DNA of 64,000 nucleotides, from assembly GCF_024609245.1 (NCBI RefSeq), contig NZ_JANJYH010000003.1, positions 310,001 to 374,000 on the forward strand, written 5' to 3'. This document shows, one piece after another, positions 17,418 through 25,245 of this stretch. Both the position numbers and the translations under genes were made by a program. The notes below the pieces were generated by a model. That model searched no databases. It was not told the origin of the DNA and saw nothing but the letters and a program-made list of their open reading frames with translations. This DNA comes from Haloarchaeobius sp. FL176. Lineage in GTDB: Archaea; Halobacteriota; Halobacteria; Halobacteriales; Natrialbaceae. Numbering within the stretch: position 1 is the stretch's first letter; the number at the start of each line of letters is the position of its first letter.

Positions 17418-18384
17418 GAGCGAGTTTCCCGACTATCTCGACGTCGATTACACGGACGGCGAGGGCGAGACACCCGCGACCTACCCGTCCATCGAGCACA
17501 AGATCGAGAAGGCACTCGAAGTCACGAAGAAGGGTCTCGAGGAGTACGAGAACCCCGCCGTGATGTGGACCGGCGGCAAGGACTCGACGCTCACCCTGTA
17601 CTTCGTGAAGGAGGTCGCCGAGAAGCACGGCTACGACCTGCCTACCACGGTCTTCATCGACCACTTCCAGCACTTCGACGAGCTGATGGAGTTCGTCGAG
17701 CACTGGGCCGACGAGTGGGACCTGGAGGTCGTCTACGCCCGCAACAGCGACGTGGGCGAGTACGTCGACGAAAACGACCTGACGCCGGGTGACGATATTC
17801 CCGTCGACGCGCTCTCGGAGCACAACCAGCACCACATCCGCAACATCCTCGAGTACGAGGAAGACACGTTCCCGTTCCTGCTCGACACCTACGTCGGCAA
17901 CCACCTGCTGAAGACGGTGGCGCTGAACGACACGCTCGAATCGGAGAGCATCGACGGCATCATCTCGGGCATCCGCTGGGACGAGCAGGAGGCCCGCGCC
18001 GACGAGACGTTCTTCAGCCCGCGCCACGACCCCGACATCTACCCGCCCCACGACCGCATCCAGCCCATCCTCCAGTTCGCCGAGGCCGACGTCTGGGAGG
18101 CGTTCTGGCACTTCGTGGTGCCGGAGACGGTCGACGAGTTCCCGGACGAGGGCTACGTCCCGCAGGACTACGACGACCTGCCGAACGGGCTGACCCACGA
18201 GGACATCCCGGTCTCGCCGAAGTACTTCGAGGGCTTCCGCAGCCTGGGCAGCGAGGTCTCGACGGAGAAGGCCGAACAGGACCCCGCCTGGCTGCAGGAC
18301 CTCGAGAACACGACCGAGCGCGCCGGCCGTGCCCAGGACAAGGAGGACCTGATGGAGCGCCTGCGCGACCTCGGCTACATGTAG
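17416..18384 (+). CDS. phosphoadenosine phosphosulfate reductase / CysD-family protein
   Basis: A 322-residue ATP-pyrophosphatase-fold protein. The PP-loop is TGGKDS at about residues 52-57, and the sequence then follows the PAPS reductase/ATP sulfurylase small-subunit pattern (FIDHFQHFDELMEF, GIRWDEQEAR, then the FFSPRHDPDIYPPHDRIQPIL block). The catalytic C-terminal ECGLH motif of true PAPS reductases is absent, so it is more like CysD or a related adenylating enzyme. No CysN, CysH or other sulfate genes adjoin. The start at 17416 is chosen because longer frames run through AT-rich intergenic sequence. Confidence 0.85.
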   Translation: MSEFPDYLDVDYTDGEGETPATYPSIEHKIEKALEVTKKGLEEYENPAVMWTGGKDSTLTLYFVKEVAEKHGYDLPTTVFIDHFQHFDELMEFVEHWADEWDLEVVYARNSDVGEYVDENDLTPGDDIPVDALSEHNQHHIRNILEYEEDTFPFLLDTYVGNHLLKTVALNDTLESESIDGIISGIRWDEQEARADETFFSPRHDPDIYPPHDRIQPILQFAEADVWEAFWHFVVPETVDEFPDEGYVPQDYDDLPNGLTHEDIPVSPKYFEGFRSLGSEVSTEKAEQDPAWLQDLENTTERAGRAQDKEDLMERLRDLGYM

Positions 18385-18495
18385 ACGCGGCTCGCCGACC
18401 ACCCACTTCTGCGGTTCGTTCCACCCGTCGACGCTCGTGCAGCGGCGACGCACGCCCAGCGTACGATTAATCCGGCGCGTCCCGTCCAGTCACCC

Positions 18496-19629
18496 ATGGT
18501 AACATATAGCACGCGCCGGCAGGTCCTCGCTGGCACCGGTGCCGCCCTCACCGCGCTGGCGGGCTGTCTGGACCCCAGCGCCGACTCGGATGGTGGCGGT
18601 ATCACCGACGCCCCGGCGCCGAACCAGCTCGACGACCCCTCCGACGGTGGGTCCACCAGCGAGAGCGGCGACCTCCCGCTCGCGAACGAGTCCTTCGTCG
18701 TCGAGGAGTCGTTCGGGCAGCTCCGGGACTGGGTCCGCTCCGGCGGCCCGCCGAAGGACGGCATCCCCTCGGTCGACGAGCCGTCGTTCGAGTCGACCGA
18801 CGACGTGGGCGACCGCATCGCCGACGGCGACCCCGTGTTCTCCGTCGTCGTCGACGGCGACGCCCGTGCGTACCCCCAGTCCATCCTGGTCTGGCACGAG
18901 ATCGTCAACGACACCGTCGGCGGCGAGCCCGTCGCCGTCACGTACTGCCCGCTGACCGGCACCGCCGTCGGCTACCGCCGCGGCGGCGTCGAGCTCGGCG
19001 TCTCGGGCAACCTCCTGAACTCGAACCTCGTGATGTACGACCGCGGGACCGACAGCCGGTGGCCGCAGGTGCTCGGCACCGCCATCGAGGGCGAGCACGA
19101 GGGGCAGAGCCTCCAGCACGTCCCCGTCCGGTGGACCACGTGGGGAAGCTGGCGCGAGGCGCACCCCGACGGCCGGGTACTCACGCGCGACACCGGTTAC
19201 GTCCGCGACTACGAGCGCGACCCCTACGGCTCGTACAACCCGCGGGGCGGCTACTACGCCCGCGAGAGCACGCTCTTCGACCCCGCGATAGAGGACGACC
19301 GGCACCCAACAAAGGACGTCTTCCACGGCGTGCGAACGGCGTCCGGCGCGAGCGCGGTCCACGAGCGACTGCTCCGTACGGAGCGCGTTGTCACCGGCAC
19401 GGCGGGCGACGTGCCCGTCGCCTTCGTCCACGACGGCGTGCTCGACACGAACCACGTCTACCGGCTCCCGGGCGCCGATGCCGCCGTCCCGAGGCCCATC
19501 GACGGTGGCTACCGGCTCGACGGCGAGACGTACGCTGCGGGCGACCTGCCGCTCGACCCGGTCCAGTCCTTCGACGCGATGTGGTTCGCGTGGTTCGCGT
19601 TCTACCCCTCCACGGAGGTCCATGCCTGA
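18496..19629 (+). CDS. DUF3179 domain Tat lipoprotein
   Basis: A 377-residue exported protein. The twin-arginine signal STRRQVLAG and lipobox LAGC (about 20-23) precede an Asp/Ser-rich linker. The body matches DUF3179: ARAYPQSILVWHEIVNDTVGGEPVAVTYCPLTGTAVGY, then a second block with SGNLLNSNLVMYDR and a Trp-rich region. The conserved cysteine of TYCPLTG is present. The function of DUF3179 is unknown. Its stop overlaps the next gene's start by eight bases, so the two are coupled. Confidence 0.9.
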   Translation: MVTYSTRRQVLAGTGAALTALAGCLDPSADSDGGGITDAPAPNQLDDPSDGGSTSESGDLPLANESFVVEESFGQLRDWVRSGGPPKDGIPSVDEPSFESTDDVGDRIADGDPVFSVVVDGDARAYPQSILVWHEIVNDTVGGEPVAVTYCPLTGTAVGYRRGGVELGVSGNLLNSNLVMYDRGTDSRWPQVLGTAIEGEHEGQSLQHVPVRWTTWGSWREAHPDGRVLTRDTGYVRDYERDPYGSYNPRGGYYARESTLFDPAIEDDRHPTKDVFHGVRTASGASAVHERLLRTERVVTGTAGDVPVAFVHDGVLDTNHVYRLPGADAAVPRPIDGGYRLDGETYAAGDLPLDPVQSFDAMWFAWFAFYPSTEVHA

Positions 19630-20212
19630 CCGACTCGCCCGTACCGGCCGCTCGCTCGGCCTGCTCGTCAGGCAGCGCGATGCGCTCGCGGTCTCGGTGC
19701 TGCTCGCGGCCGCGTACCTCGCGATATACCTCGTCGCGCTCGGTGACCTCTCGGTCCGGACCGGCCTGCCGGTCGAGGTCGGCACCGTCGTCGCCGACCC
19801 GGTCTCGCGGATGCTCGAACGGACCGGACCGTTCGCCTGGGAGGCCGTCGCGCTCGTCGACCTCGGCGTCGCTCGCTGGCTGGTCTCCCCGCTGAATATC
19901 GCCGTCGGCGGTGTGCTGGCGGCCCTCGTCGGTGCGAACGTGGGGCTCACCTACCTCGCGTGGCGCTACCCGCGGGCCTGTGGCGTCGAGCGCTCGCGTG
20001 GGGCCGGCAGCAGCGCCCTCGCGGCCATCCCCGCGCTCCTCTCGGGGACGGCGTGCTGCGGGCCGACCGTGCTCATCGCCGTCGGCGTCTCGGCGTCGGG
20101 AACGCTGCTGACGGTGTTCGAGTGGCTGCTCCCGCTCGGCGTCCTCCTGCTGCTCGCGAGTCTGCTCTACACGGGCGGCGGACTGCATCCGGCCGTCCGA
20201 ACGACCGGATAG
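19622..20212 (+). CDS. membrane protein with MerT-like vicinal cysteine motif
   Basis: A 196-residue protein with about four membrane segments (near 22-42, 90-112, 132-152 and 160-182). The third segment holds SGTACCGPTVLIAVGV, a vicinal Cys-Cys-Gly-Pro pattern like that in MerT-type mercuric transport proteins and in other haloarchaeal membrane proteins. A single cysteine sits in the loop before it (RACGVE). It is translationally coupled to the DUF3179 lipoprotein. A role in metal or thiol handling is inference from the motif only. Confidence 0.7.
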   Translation: MPDRLARTGRSLGLLVRQRDALAVSVLLAAAYLAIYLVALGDLSVRTGLPVEVGTVVADPVSRMLERTGPFAWEAVALVDLGVARWLVSPLNIAVGGVLAALVGANVGLTYLAWRYPRACGVERSRGAGSSALAAIPALLSGTACCGPTVLIAVGVSASGTLLTVFEWLLPLGVLLLLASLLYTGGGLHPAVRTTG

Positions 20213-20223
20213 CGGGAGCGCCG

Positions 20224-21462
20224 CTACGCCTCGTCGAACAGGGTCTCCCCGTCGACCATGTGCTCCGCGACGGCGTCCATGTCGAGCGTGACGCCGAGCC
20301 CGGGCTCCTCCGGAATCTGGATGTAGCCGTCCTCGATGACGTCCTCCTCGACGAGCTCCTCCCACCAGCCCAGCTCGTAGGAGTGGTACTCGACGGCGAG
20401 CGCGTTCGGGATGGCCGCGCCGACGTGCGCGCTGGCCATCGTCGCCACCGGCGAGGAGACGTTGTGCATCGCGACGGGGACGTAGTACTGGTTCGCCACG
20501 TCCGCGACCTTCCGCGTCTCGCGCATCCCGCCGACCTTCGGCATGTCCGGCGCGACGATGTCGACCGCCTGCTCCTCGATGAGCCGGCGCTCCTCAGTCA
20601 CGCGGTACCGGTTCTCCCCGACTGTGATGGGGGTGATGGTCGACTGCGTGACCTCCGCCTGCACGTCGAGGTTCTCCGGCGGGACGGGGTCCTCAAGCCA
20701 CCAGACGTCGTACTCCTCGATGGCGCTGGCGAGCCGCTTCGCCGAGCCGCCGGAGAACGTCCAGTGGCAGTCGAACGCCACGTCCGCGCGGTCCTTCACG
20801 CGCTCGGTGACTTTCTCGACGATCTCGGCCTTGTGACGGATCTCGCCGGGGCGGAGGTGACGGTTCGCGCGGTCCTTCTCCAGTCCCGACGGCACGTCGA
20901 GGTCGAACTTCAGCGCGTCGTAACCCAGCTCCTCGACCACTCGTTCGGCCTCGTCGGCACAGGCCTCCGGGTCTGCCTCCGCCTCGGTGTGGCAATCACA
21001 GTAGACGCGCATCTCGTCGCGGTACTTCCCGCCGAGCAGCTGGTAGGCCGGCACCTCCAGGATCTTGCCGGCGAGGTCGTGGAGCGCGACCTCGATGCCG
21101 GCGATAGCGGTGACGGTGATGCCCTCGACGCTCCCCTCGCCGGACATCTTCTGGACGAGGTGCTCGTACAGCCGGTCGATGTCGAGCGGGTTCTCCCCGA
21201 CGACGAACGGCTTCATGCGCTCGATGAGTTCGGGGACCCCAGCGCCCCAGTACGCCTCGCCGGTGCCGACGACGCCGGCGTCGGTGTAGATTCGCACGAG
21301 CGTCCACGGGAAGTTCCCGTCGACCATCGTCGTCTGCACGTCGGTTATCTCGACGTCCCGGCCGCCGCCGCGCTCGCGTGTCACGCCCATCGTCTCCGCG
21401 GAGAGGTCCCGCATCGTGTACTCCGCGTTCGGGTCGTGAAGCTCCGTGTAATCGATACCCAT
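20224..21462 (-). CDS. gnaD: gluconate dehydratase (mandelate racemase/enolase superfamily)
   Basis: A 412-residue enzyme expected to dehydrate gluconate to 2-keto-3-deoxygluconate in the semi-phosphorylative Entner-Doudoroff pathway. Enolase-superfamily residues are visible: the lysine strand DALKFDLDV, magnesium ligands in VAFDCHW, WLEDPVPPEN and ITVGENRY, and the general acid/base histidine in VAMHNVSSP. The N-terminus MGIDYTELHD and the length match what I recall of the haloarchaeal GnaD. A xylonate or galactonate dehydratase remains possible. gdh and gfcR are 2-3 kb away, which supports the assignment. An operator-like site sits just before the start. Confidence 0.87.
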   Translation of the reverse strand: MGIDYTELHDPNAEYTMRDLSAETMGVTRERGGGRDVEITDVQTTMVDGNFPWTLVRIYTDAGVVGTGEAYWGAGVPELIERMKPFVVGENPLDIDRLYEHLVQKMSGEGSVEGITVTAIAGIEVALHDLAGKILEVPAYQLLGGKYRDEMRVYCDCHTEAEADPEACADEAERVVEELGYDALKFDLDVPSGLEKDRANRHLRPGEIRHKAEIVEKVTERVKDRADVAFDCHWTFSGGSAKRLASAIEEYDVWWLEDPVPPENLDVQAEVTQSTITPITVGENRYRVTEERRLIEEQAVDIVAPDMPKVGGMRETRKVADVANQYYVPVAMHNVSSPVATMASAHVGAAIPNALAVEYHSYELGWWEELVEEDVIEDGYIQIPEEPGLGVTLDMDAVAEHMVDGETLFDEA

Positions 21463-21474
21463 GCGAAACCTGTT

Positions 21475-21490
21475 TACTCGCTCCTTAGTA
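21475..21490 (-). promoter_or_regulatory. TrmB/GfcR-type operator-like site in the gnaD promoter
   Basis: On the reverse strand this reads TACT-N7-GAGTA, an exact match to the TACT-N7/8-GAGTA consensus reported for TrmB in Halobacterium. It lies 13-28 bases before the gnaD ATG, overlapping the expected TATA box and transcription start. Confidence 0.65.
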
Positions 21491-21553
21491 AAACTTTTCT
21501 CCGGCGCTTCGACAGTGTTCAGTCCGGATTGGGCTCCCCCTCCGCTGCGCACC

Positions 21554-21808
21554 CTACTCTTTCGGCTCTCGACGCTCCCACTCCTCGGGTGGCGTTCGAA
21601 TCTCCGAGCTCTCCTTCGAGAGCACCCGGAGATACACCACGGCGATACCTGCCAGCAACAGCACGCCGGAGATGACAAGGTAGATGGCGATTGTCGCGGT
21701 CCGCCCCTCGACGACCAGCGCGAGCAGCACCAGCAGGAGCAGCCCCAGCCCCCCGATGGTCGCGAGCAGTCGCTTGAACCCCAGCACGTACTCGAAGAGG
21801 TCGCTCAT
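21554..21808 (-). CDS. small two-pass membrane protein
   Basis: An 84-residue protein from ATG 21808. Two strongly hydrophobic helices (about 15-35 and 40-60) are followed by a charged C-terminus (SKESSEIRTPPEEWERREPKE). A longer start at 21859 adds a basic, unconvincing extension. Unrecognised family. Lies upstream of gnaD on the same strand, 91 bases away, so it is probably separately expressed. Confidence 0.6.
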   Translation of the reverse strand: MSDLFEYVLGFKRLLATIGGLGLLLLVLLALVVEGRTATIAIYLVISGVLLLAGIAVVYLRVLSKESSEIRTPPEEWERREPKE

Positions 21809-21926
21809 AGCGGCGATTCGGCGCCTTCGGGTTTGATTGTTCGGTTTAAATTTCAGCACAGCGAGGACGGCAACCGCCGGCGAGGGACAGCTTGCTGCGC
21901 GTTCCGGAGCTGGTGACGGCCCCCGT

Positions 21927-23177
21927 TCAGTCGAGGCTCGCGAGGCAGTTCATCGCGTACGCGGTCCCCAGTAGTTCGGCAGACTTCCCGCGGTCGAAGA
22001 CGAGTTCGTCGGTCGAGAGGACGTGTTCGAGCACGTCAGAGGACGCGTGGTTCGGTGCCGCAGCGATGCCGGCGTGGTTCTCCTCGGCCCAGCGCATCAC
22101 CCGCAGGTCAGTCTTGGAGTCGCCCATGACGAGCGCGAAGGGGTCATCGACGCCGAGTACCTCGAGTGCGGCCTCGACGCCAGCGACCTTGTTGAGTTCG
22201 AGACTGGATATCTCGGCGGCATCGGCCTCGTAGTAGGCGACGTCGACGCGGTCGAACGCCTCGGCGAGCACCTCGGGGAGTTCGCCGAGGTCGCGTGCCT
22301 CGTACTCGCCCTCGCGTTCGAGCACGCCGCGGATCTCGGGGTCGGCGTCGGCGTAGTAGGCGCGAGCCCAGCGCACGGCAGCCTCCTCGTCGAGGTCGGC
22401 GTCGGCTGCCCGGGCGACCGCCGTCCCCAGGAGGTGGAGCTGGTAGACGAGCGCGGTGTCGATGATCTCGCGGGCGCGCTCGCTCCCGGTCTCGTAGTTT
22501 GGCTTGAGCGTGACGTTGAACTCGTTGCCCTGGAGGTGACAGCCGTGGCGAACTGCCTCGGGGGCCTCGGTCAGCGCACGGGCTCGCACGTCGTCGAACA
22601 CCTCCCGGACGAACTCGTCGAGGCCCTCGTACAGCAGTCGCTTGGTCTCCGCGCCGTGACCGGGCGTGAACACGCCGTTGCCGGACTCGTAGACGATGCT
22701 CACGTCGCCCGAGTGGACGACCTCGCTGCCCAGCCCCTGGATCATGAAGCCCTTGACGTTCTCCAGGGTCTGGCCGGTGCAGATGACGATCGGGACGCCG
22801 CTCTCGTAGAACTCGGTGAGCCGGTGGAGCGTGTCCCGGGGGATCTCGTTGTCGGTGTTGCCGGCCGAGCGCAGGGTCTCGTCCACGTCGAGCACGAGGA
22901 CGTTGATGGCGCGGTCGTAGGTCGAGAGGAGGTCGAGCGCGGTGAAGGCCTGGTCGCGGGTGGCGTGTGCGGCGACCTCGGCGAACGTCTCCCCCGGGAC
23001 GAACGAGTCGCGAATCTCGCTCTTGCGGGTGTCGAGCTCCTCGCTGGCGTCCTGCCAGTGTTCGAGGGCGACCCGGGAGTCGACGGCCGGGAAGAGGTCG
23101 ACGAACTCCTGGTACTCCCGGACGGCCTCCGTATCGAACTCGTCGTACAGTCTGTACAGCAGGTCGTATCGTTCCAT
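21927..23177 (-). CDS. HAD superfamily hydrolase
   Basis: A 416-residue cytoplasmic protein. An N-terminal helical segment of about 90 residues precedes HAD motif I, LVLDVDETLR (D97, D99). Motif II is VICTGQT, a lysine lies in LELNKVAGVEAAL, and motif IV is VMGDSKTD. The ending MNCLASLD follows a VFDRGKSAELLGTAYAM helix. The cap resembles Cof/trehalose- or sucrose-phosphatase-type HADs, so a sugar-phosphate substrate is plausible given its place between gnaD and gdh. That substrate is inference only. Confidence 0.85.
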   Translation of the reverse strand: MERYDLLYRLYDEFDTEAVREYQEFVDLFPAVDSRVALEHWQDASEELDTRKSEIRDSFVPGETFAEVAAHATRDQAFTALDLLSTYDRAINVLVLDVDETLRSAGNTDNEIPRDTLHRLTEFYESGVPIVICTGQTLENVKGFMIQGLGSEVVHSGDVSIVYESGNGVFTPGHGAETKRLLYEGLDEFVREVFDDVRARALTEAPEAVRHGCHLQGNEFNVTLKPNYETGSERAREIIDTALVYQLHLLGTAVARAADADLDEEAAVRWARAYYADADPEIRGVLEREGEYEARDLGELPEVLAEAFDRVDVAYYEADAAEISSLELNKVAGVEAALEVLGVDDPFALVMGDSKTDLRVMRWAEENHAGIAAAPNHASSDVLEHVLSTDELVFDRGKSAELLGTAYAMNCLASLD

Positions 23178-23337
23178 GTGACTCCCATTGAGTGGAAGTG
23201 GTATGAAAGGGGTTGGGGGGGAGTGGGGAAAAACGGTGGCCGGTCAGTATGGCACGGGCCGTGACTGGAGTGGCTGTGGGTGCTGCCGGGGTCGGACTCG
23301 CGTCACAGGCGGTGACCGTCCACCGTACCTAATACTT

Positions 23338-23353
23338 TACTCGCAACAGAATA
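23338..23353 (-). promoter_or_regulatory. operator-like site upstream of gdh, one mismatch from the gnaD site
   Basis: Reverse strand reads TATT-N7-GAGTA; the forward strand shares TTTACTCGC with the gnaD element. It overlaps the upstream edge of the gdh TATA-like AATAAAT (23350-23356), about 35-50 bases before the ATG. Confidence 0.5.
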
Positions 23354-23386
23354 AATCTTTTGTCGCAGTAGGTCGTTGGGGGTGAC

Positions 23387-24457
23387 ATGCACGCAGTCGC
23401 AGTACGTCGTGATGGAAGCAGCCCCGAAGTGGTGGAGAAGCCACGCCCCGAGCCGGAGCCGGAGGAGGCGCTGATCCGCACGCTCCGGGTCGGGATCGAC
23501 GGCACCGACCACGAGGTCATCGAGGGCACCCACGGCGGCTACCCCGCTGGCGAGGACCACCTCGTACTGGGCCACGAGGCGGTCGGCGTCGTCGAGGACC
23601 CGAACGGCACCGAGTTCGAGGCTGGCGACGTGGTCGCCCCCACGGTCCGCCGCACGCCGGCAAGCGGGACGAACGAGTACTTCGAGCGCGGCCAGCCCGA
23701 CATGGCGCCCGACGGCGAGTACGTCGAGCGCGGCATCGTCGGCGCACACGGCTTCATGAGCGAGTACTTCACCAGCCCCGCGGACTGTCTCGTCCCCGTC
23801 CCGCGCGAGCTGGCCGACCTCGGCTTCCTGGCGGAACCGATCAGCATCTCCGAGAAGGCGTTCGAACACGCCTTCGCCTCCCGGTCAGCGTTCGACTGGG
23901 CCCCCGACTCCGCGCTCGTGCTGGGCAACGGGAGCCTGGGCCTCCTGACGCTCGCGATGCTCGACGGGAGCGAGCAGTTCGACCGATGCTACTGCCTCGG
24001 CCGGCGCGACCGCCCCGACCCCACTATCGACATCATCGAGGACCTCGGCGCGACGTACGTCGACTCGCGGGAGACCTCCGTCGCCGAGTTTCCGTCGGTC
24101 CACGAGCCCGTCGACCTCGTCTACGAAGCCACCGGCTACGCGAAGCACGCCTTCGACACCATCGACGCGCTCGCGCCCAACGGCGTCGGCGCGCTCCTCG
24201 GCGTCCCGACGGACTGGCAGTTCGAGGTCGACGGCGGCCGGCTCCACCGCGAGTTCGTCCTGCACAACAAGGCACTCGTCGGAAGCGTCAACTCCCACAC
24301 CGGCCACTTCGGTGCGGCCATCGACCGGCTCGACGCCCTTCCCGACGCGTTCCTCGACGATCTCGTCACCGGCGTCTACGGACTCGACGAGCTCGACGCC
24401 GCTTTTGCGACCGACGACAGCACTATAAAAACCGCCGTCGAATTCGACTCTATATGA
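23387..24457 (+). CDS. gdh: glucose 1-dehydrogenase (zinc-dependent MDR family)
   Basis: A 356-residue NAD(P)-dependent enzyme oxidising glucose to gluconolactone, the first step of the haloarchaeal Entner-Doudoroff route. The catalytic-zinc residues known in the Haloferax mediterranei enzyme fall at the same numbers: D38 (VGIDGTDHEV), H63-E64 (LGHEAVG) and E150 (FLAEPISIS). The nucleotide-binding LVLGNGSLGLLTLAM follows at about 182-196. Its stop overlaps the gfcR start as ATGA, making a coupled two-gene operon. Confidence 0.96.
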   Translation: MHAVAVRRDGSSPEVVEKPRPEPEPEEALIRTLRVGIDGTDHEVIEGTHGGYPAGEDHLVLGHEAVGVVEDPNGTEFEAGDVVAPTVRRTPASGTNEYFERGQPDMAPDGEYVERGIVGAHGFMSEYFTSPADCLVPVPRELADLGFLAEPISISEKAFEHAFASRSAFDWAPDSALVLGNGSLGLLTLAMLDGSEQFDRCYCLGRRDRPDPTIDIIEDLGATYVDSRETSVAEFPSVHEPVDLVYEATGYAKHAFDTIDALAPNGVGALLGVPTDWQFEVDGGRLHREFVLHNKALVGSVNSHTGHFGAAIDRLDALPDAFLDDLVTGVYGLDELDAAFATDDSTIKTAVEFDSI

Positions 24458-25101
24458 AGAACGTCGACGACCTCATCGAGAGCGCGGCGGAGCTGGCCGA
24501 GCACGGCCACTCCAAGGGCGAGATTGCTGACGAACTGAACGTCTCCCGGGAGACCGCCTCCTGGCTGGTCGAGCGCGCCGACGGGCCCGCGGCTCCGGCG
24601 ACGACCGACACGACCGCACCCGCCGGCGGCCCGCAGGACATCCACGTCGACTGGTCCGCGGTCGGCCGCGACAGCTACCGCCTGGAGGCCGTCACCAGTG
24701 CGATGGCCGACCTGCTCGCGAAGCAGGGCGAGGACGTGGACCTCACCGTCGGCATCGAGAAGGCCGGAGCGCCCATCGCGACCCACATCGCCAGCAACCT
24801 CGACACCGACCTCTCCAGCTACGCCCCCAGCAAGCACCAGTGGGACGAGGGCGAACTGGACACCGACGTCGGTGGCTCGTTCTCCCGGAACTTCGCGCAG
24901 ATCCGCGACCGCGACTGCTACGTGGTCGACGACACCATCACCTCGGGCACGACGATGACCGAGACCATCGAGGCCATCCAGGACGAGGGCGGCAACCCCG
25001 TCGCCGCGTGCGTCCTCGTCGACAAGCAGGGACTCGACGAGGTCCAGGGCGTCCCGGTGTACTCGCTGTTCCAGGTCATCTCCGTCGGCAGCGACGAGTA
25101 G
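24454..25101 (+). CDS. gfcR: PyrE-like transcriptional regulator GfcR
   Basis: A 215-residue protein with an N-terminal helix-turn-helix (about 10-42: HSKGEIADELNVSRETASWLV) and a C-terminal orotate-phosphoribosyltransferase-like domain. The PRPP loop VVDDTITSGTT is at 157-167. In Haloferax the homologue, also next to gdh, is GfcR, the activator of the semi-phosphorylative Entner-Doudoroff genes. It is often misannotated as PyrE. The four-base overlap with gdh and the nearby gnaD support the same role here. The small-molecule ligand is presumed to bind the PRTase fold. Confidence 0.93.
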   Translation: MKNVDDLIESAAELAEHGHSKGEIADELNVSRETASWLVERADGPAAPATTDTTAPAGGPQDIHVDWSAVGRDSYRLEAVTSAMADLLAKQGEDVDLTVGIEKAGAPIATHIASNLDTDLSSYAPSKHQWDEGELDTDVGGSFSRNFAQIRDRDCYVVDDTITSGTTMTETIEAIQDEGGNPVAACVLVDKQGLDEVQGVPVYSLFQVISVGSDE

Positions 25102-25107
25102 CGCGGA

Positions 25108-25242
25108 TATCGCTCCGCTCGGTCAGCCGGTCCGGCTCCTCGATGGCGAGCGTCTCCGGCAGCAACACCACCCGGAACCCGGTCGCTCGGGGTCGTCCAG
25201 GAGGTCGGCCACCTCGTGCAGGTCCGCACGGAACGACTCCCG
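25108..25242 (-). pseudogene. decayed fragment resembling an ArsA-type ATPase
   Basis: Between gfcR and the Nmad3-like gene the reverse strand encodes RESFRADLHEVADLLDDPER. After a one-base shift it continues FRVVLLPETLAIEEPDRL. That joins into the pattern DPER-x-F-RVVLLPE-x-LAIEE, typical of the ArsA/Get3 region that follows its ATPase core. There is no start, no P-loop and no intact frame, so it is a remnant. The identification rests on about 40 residues only. Confidence 0.4.
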
Positions 25243-25245
25243 CGT

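Noticed and set aside
24454-25101. orotate phosphoribosyltransferase (pyrE)
   Set aside because: The N-terminal helix-turn-helix and coupling to gdh fit the regulator GfcR better than pyrimidine synthesis.
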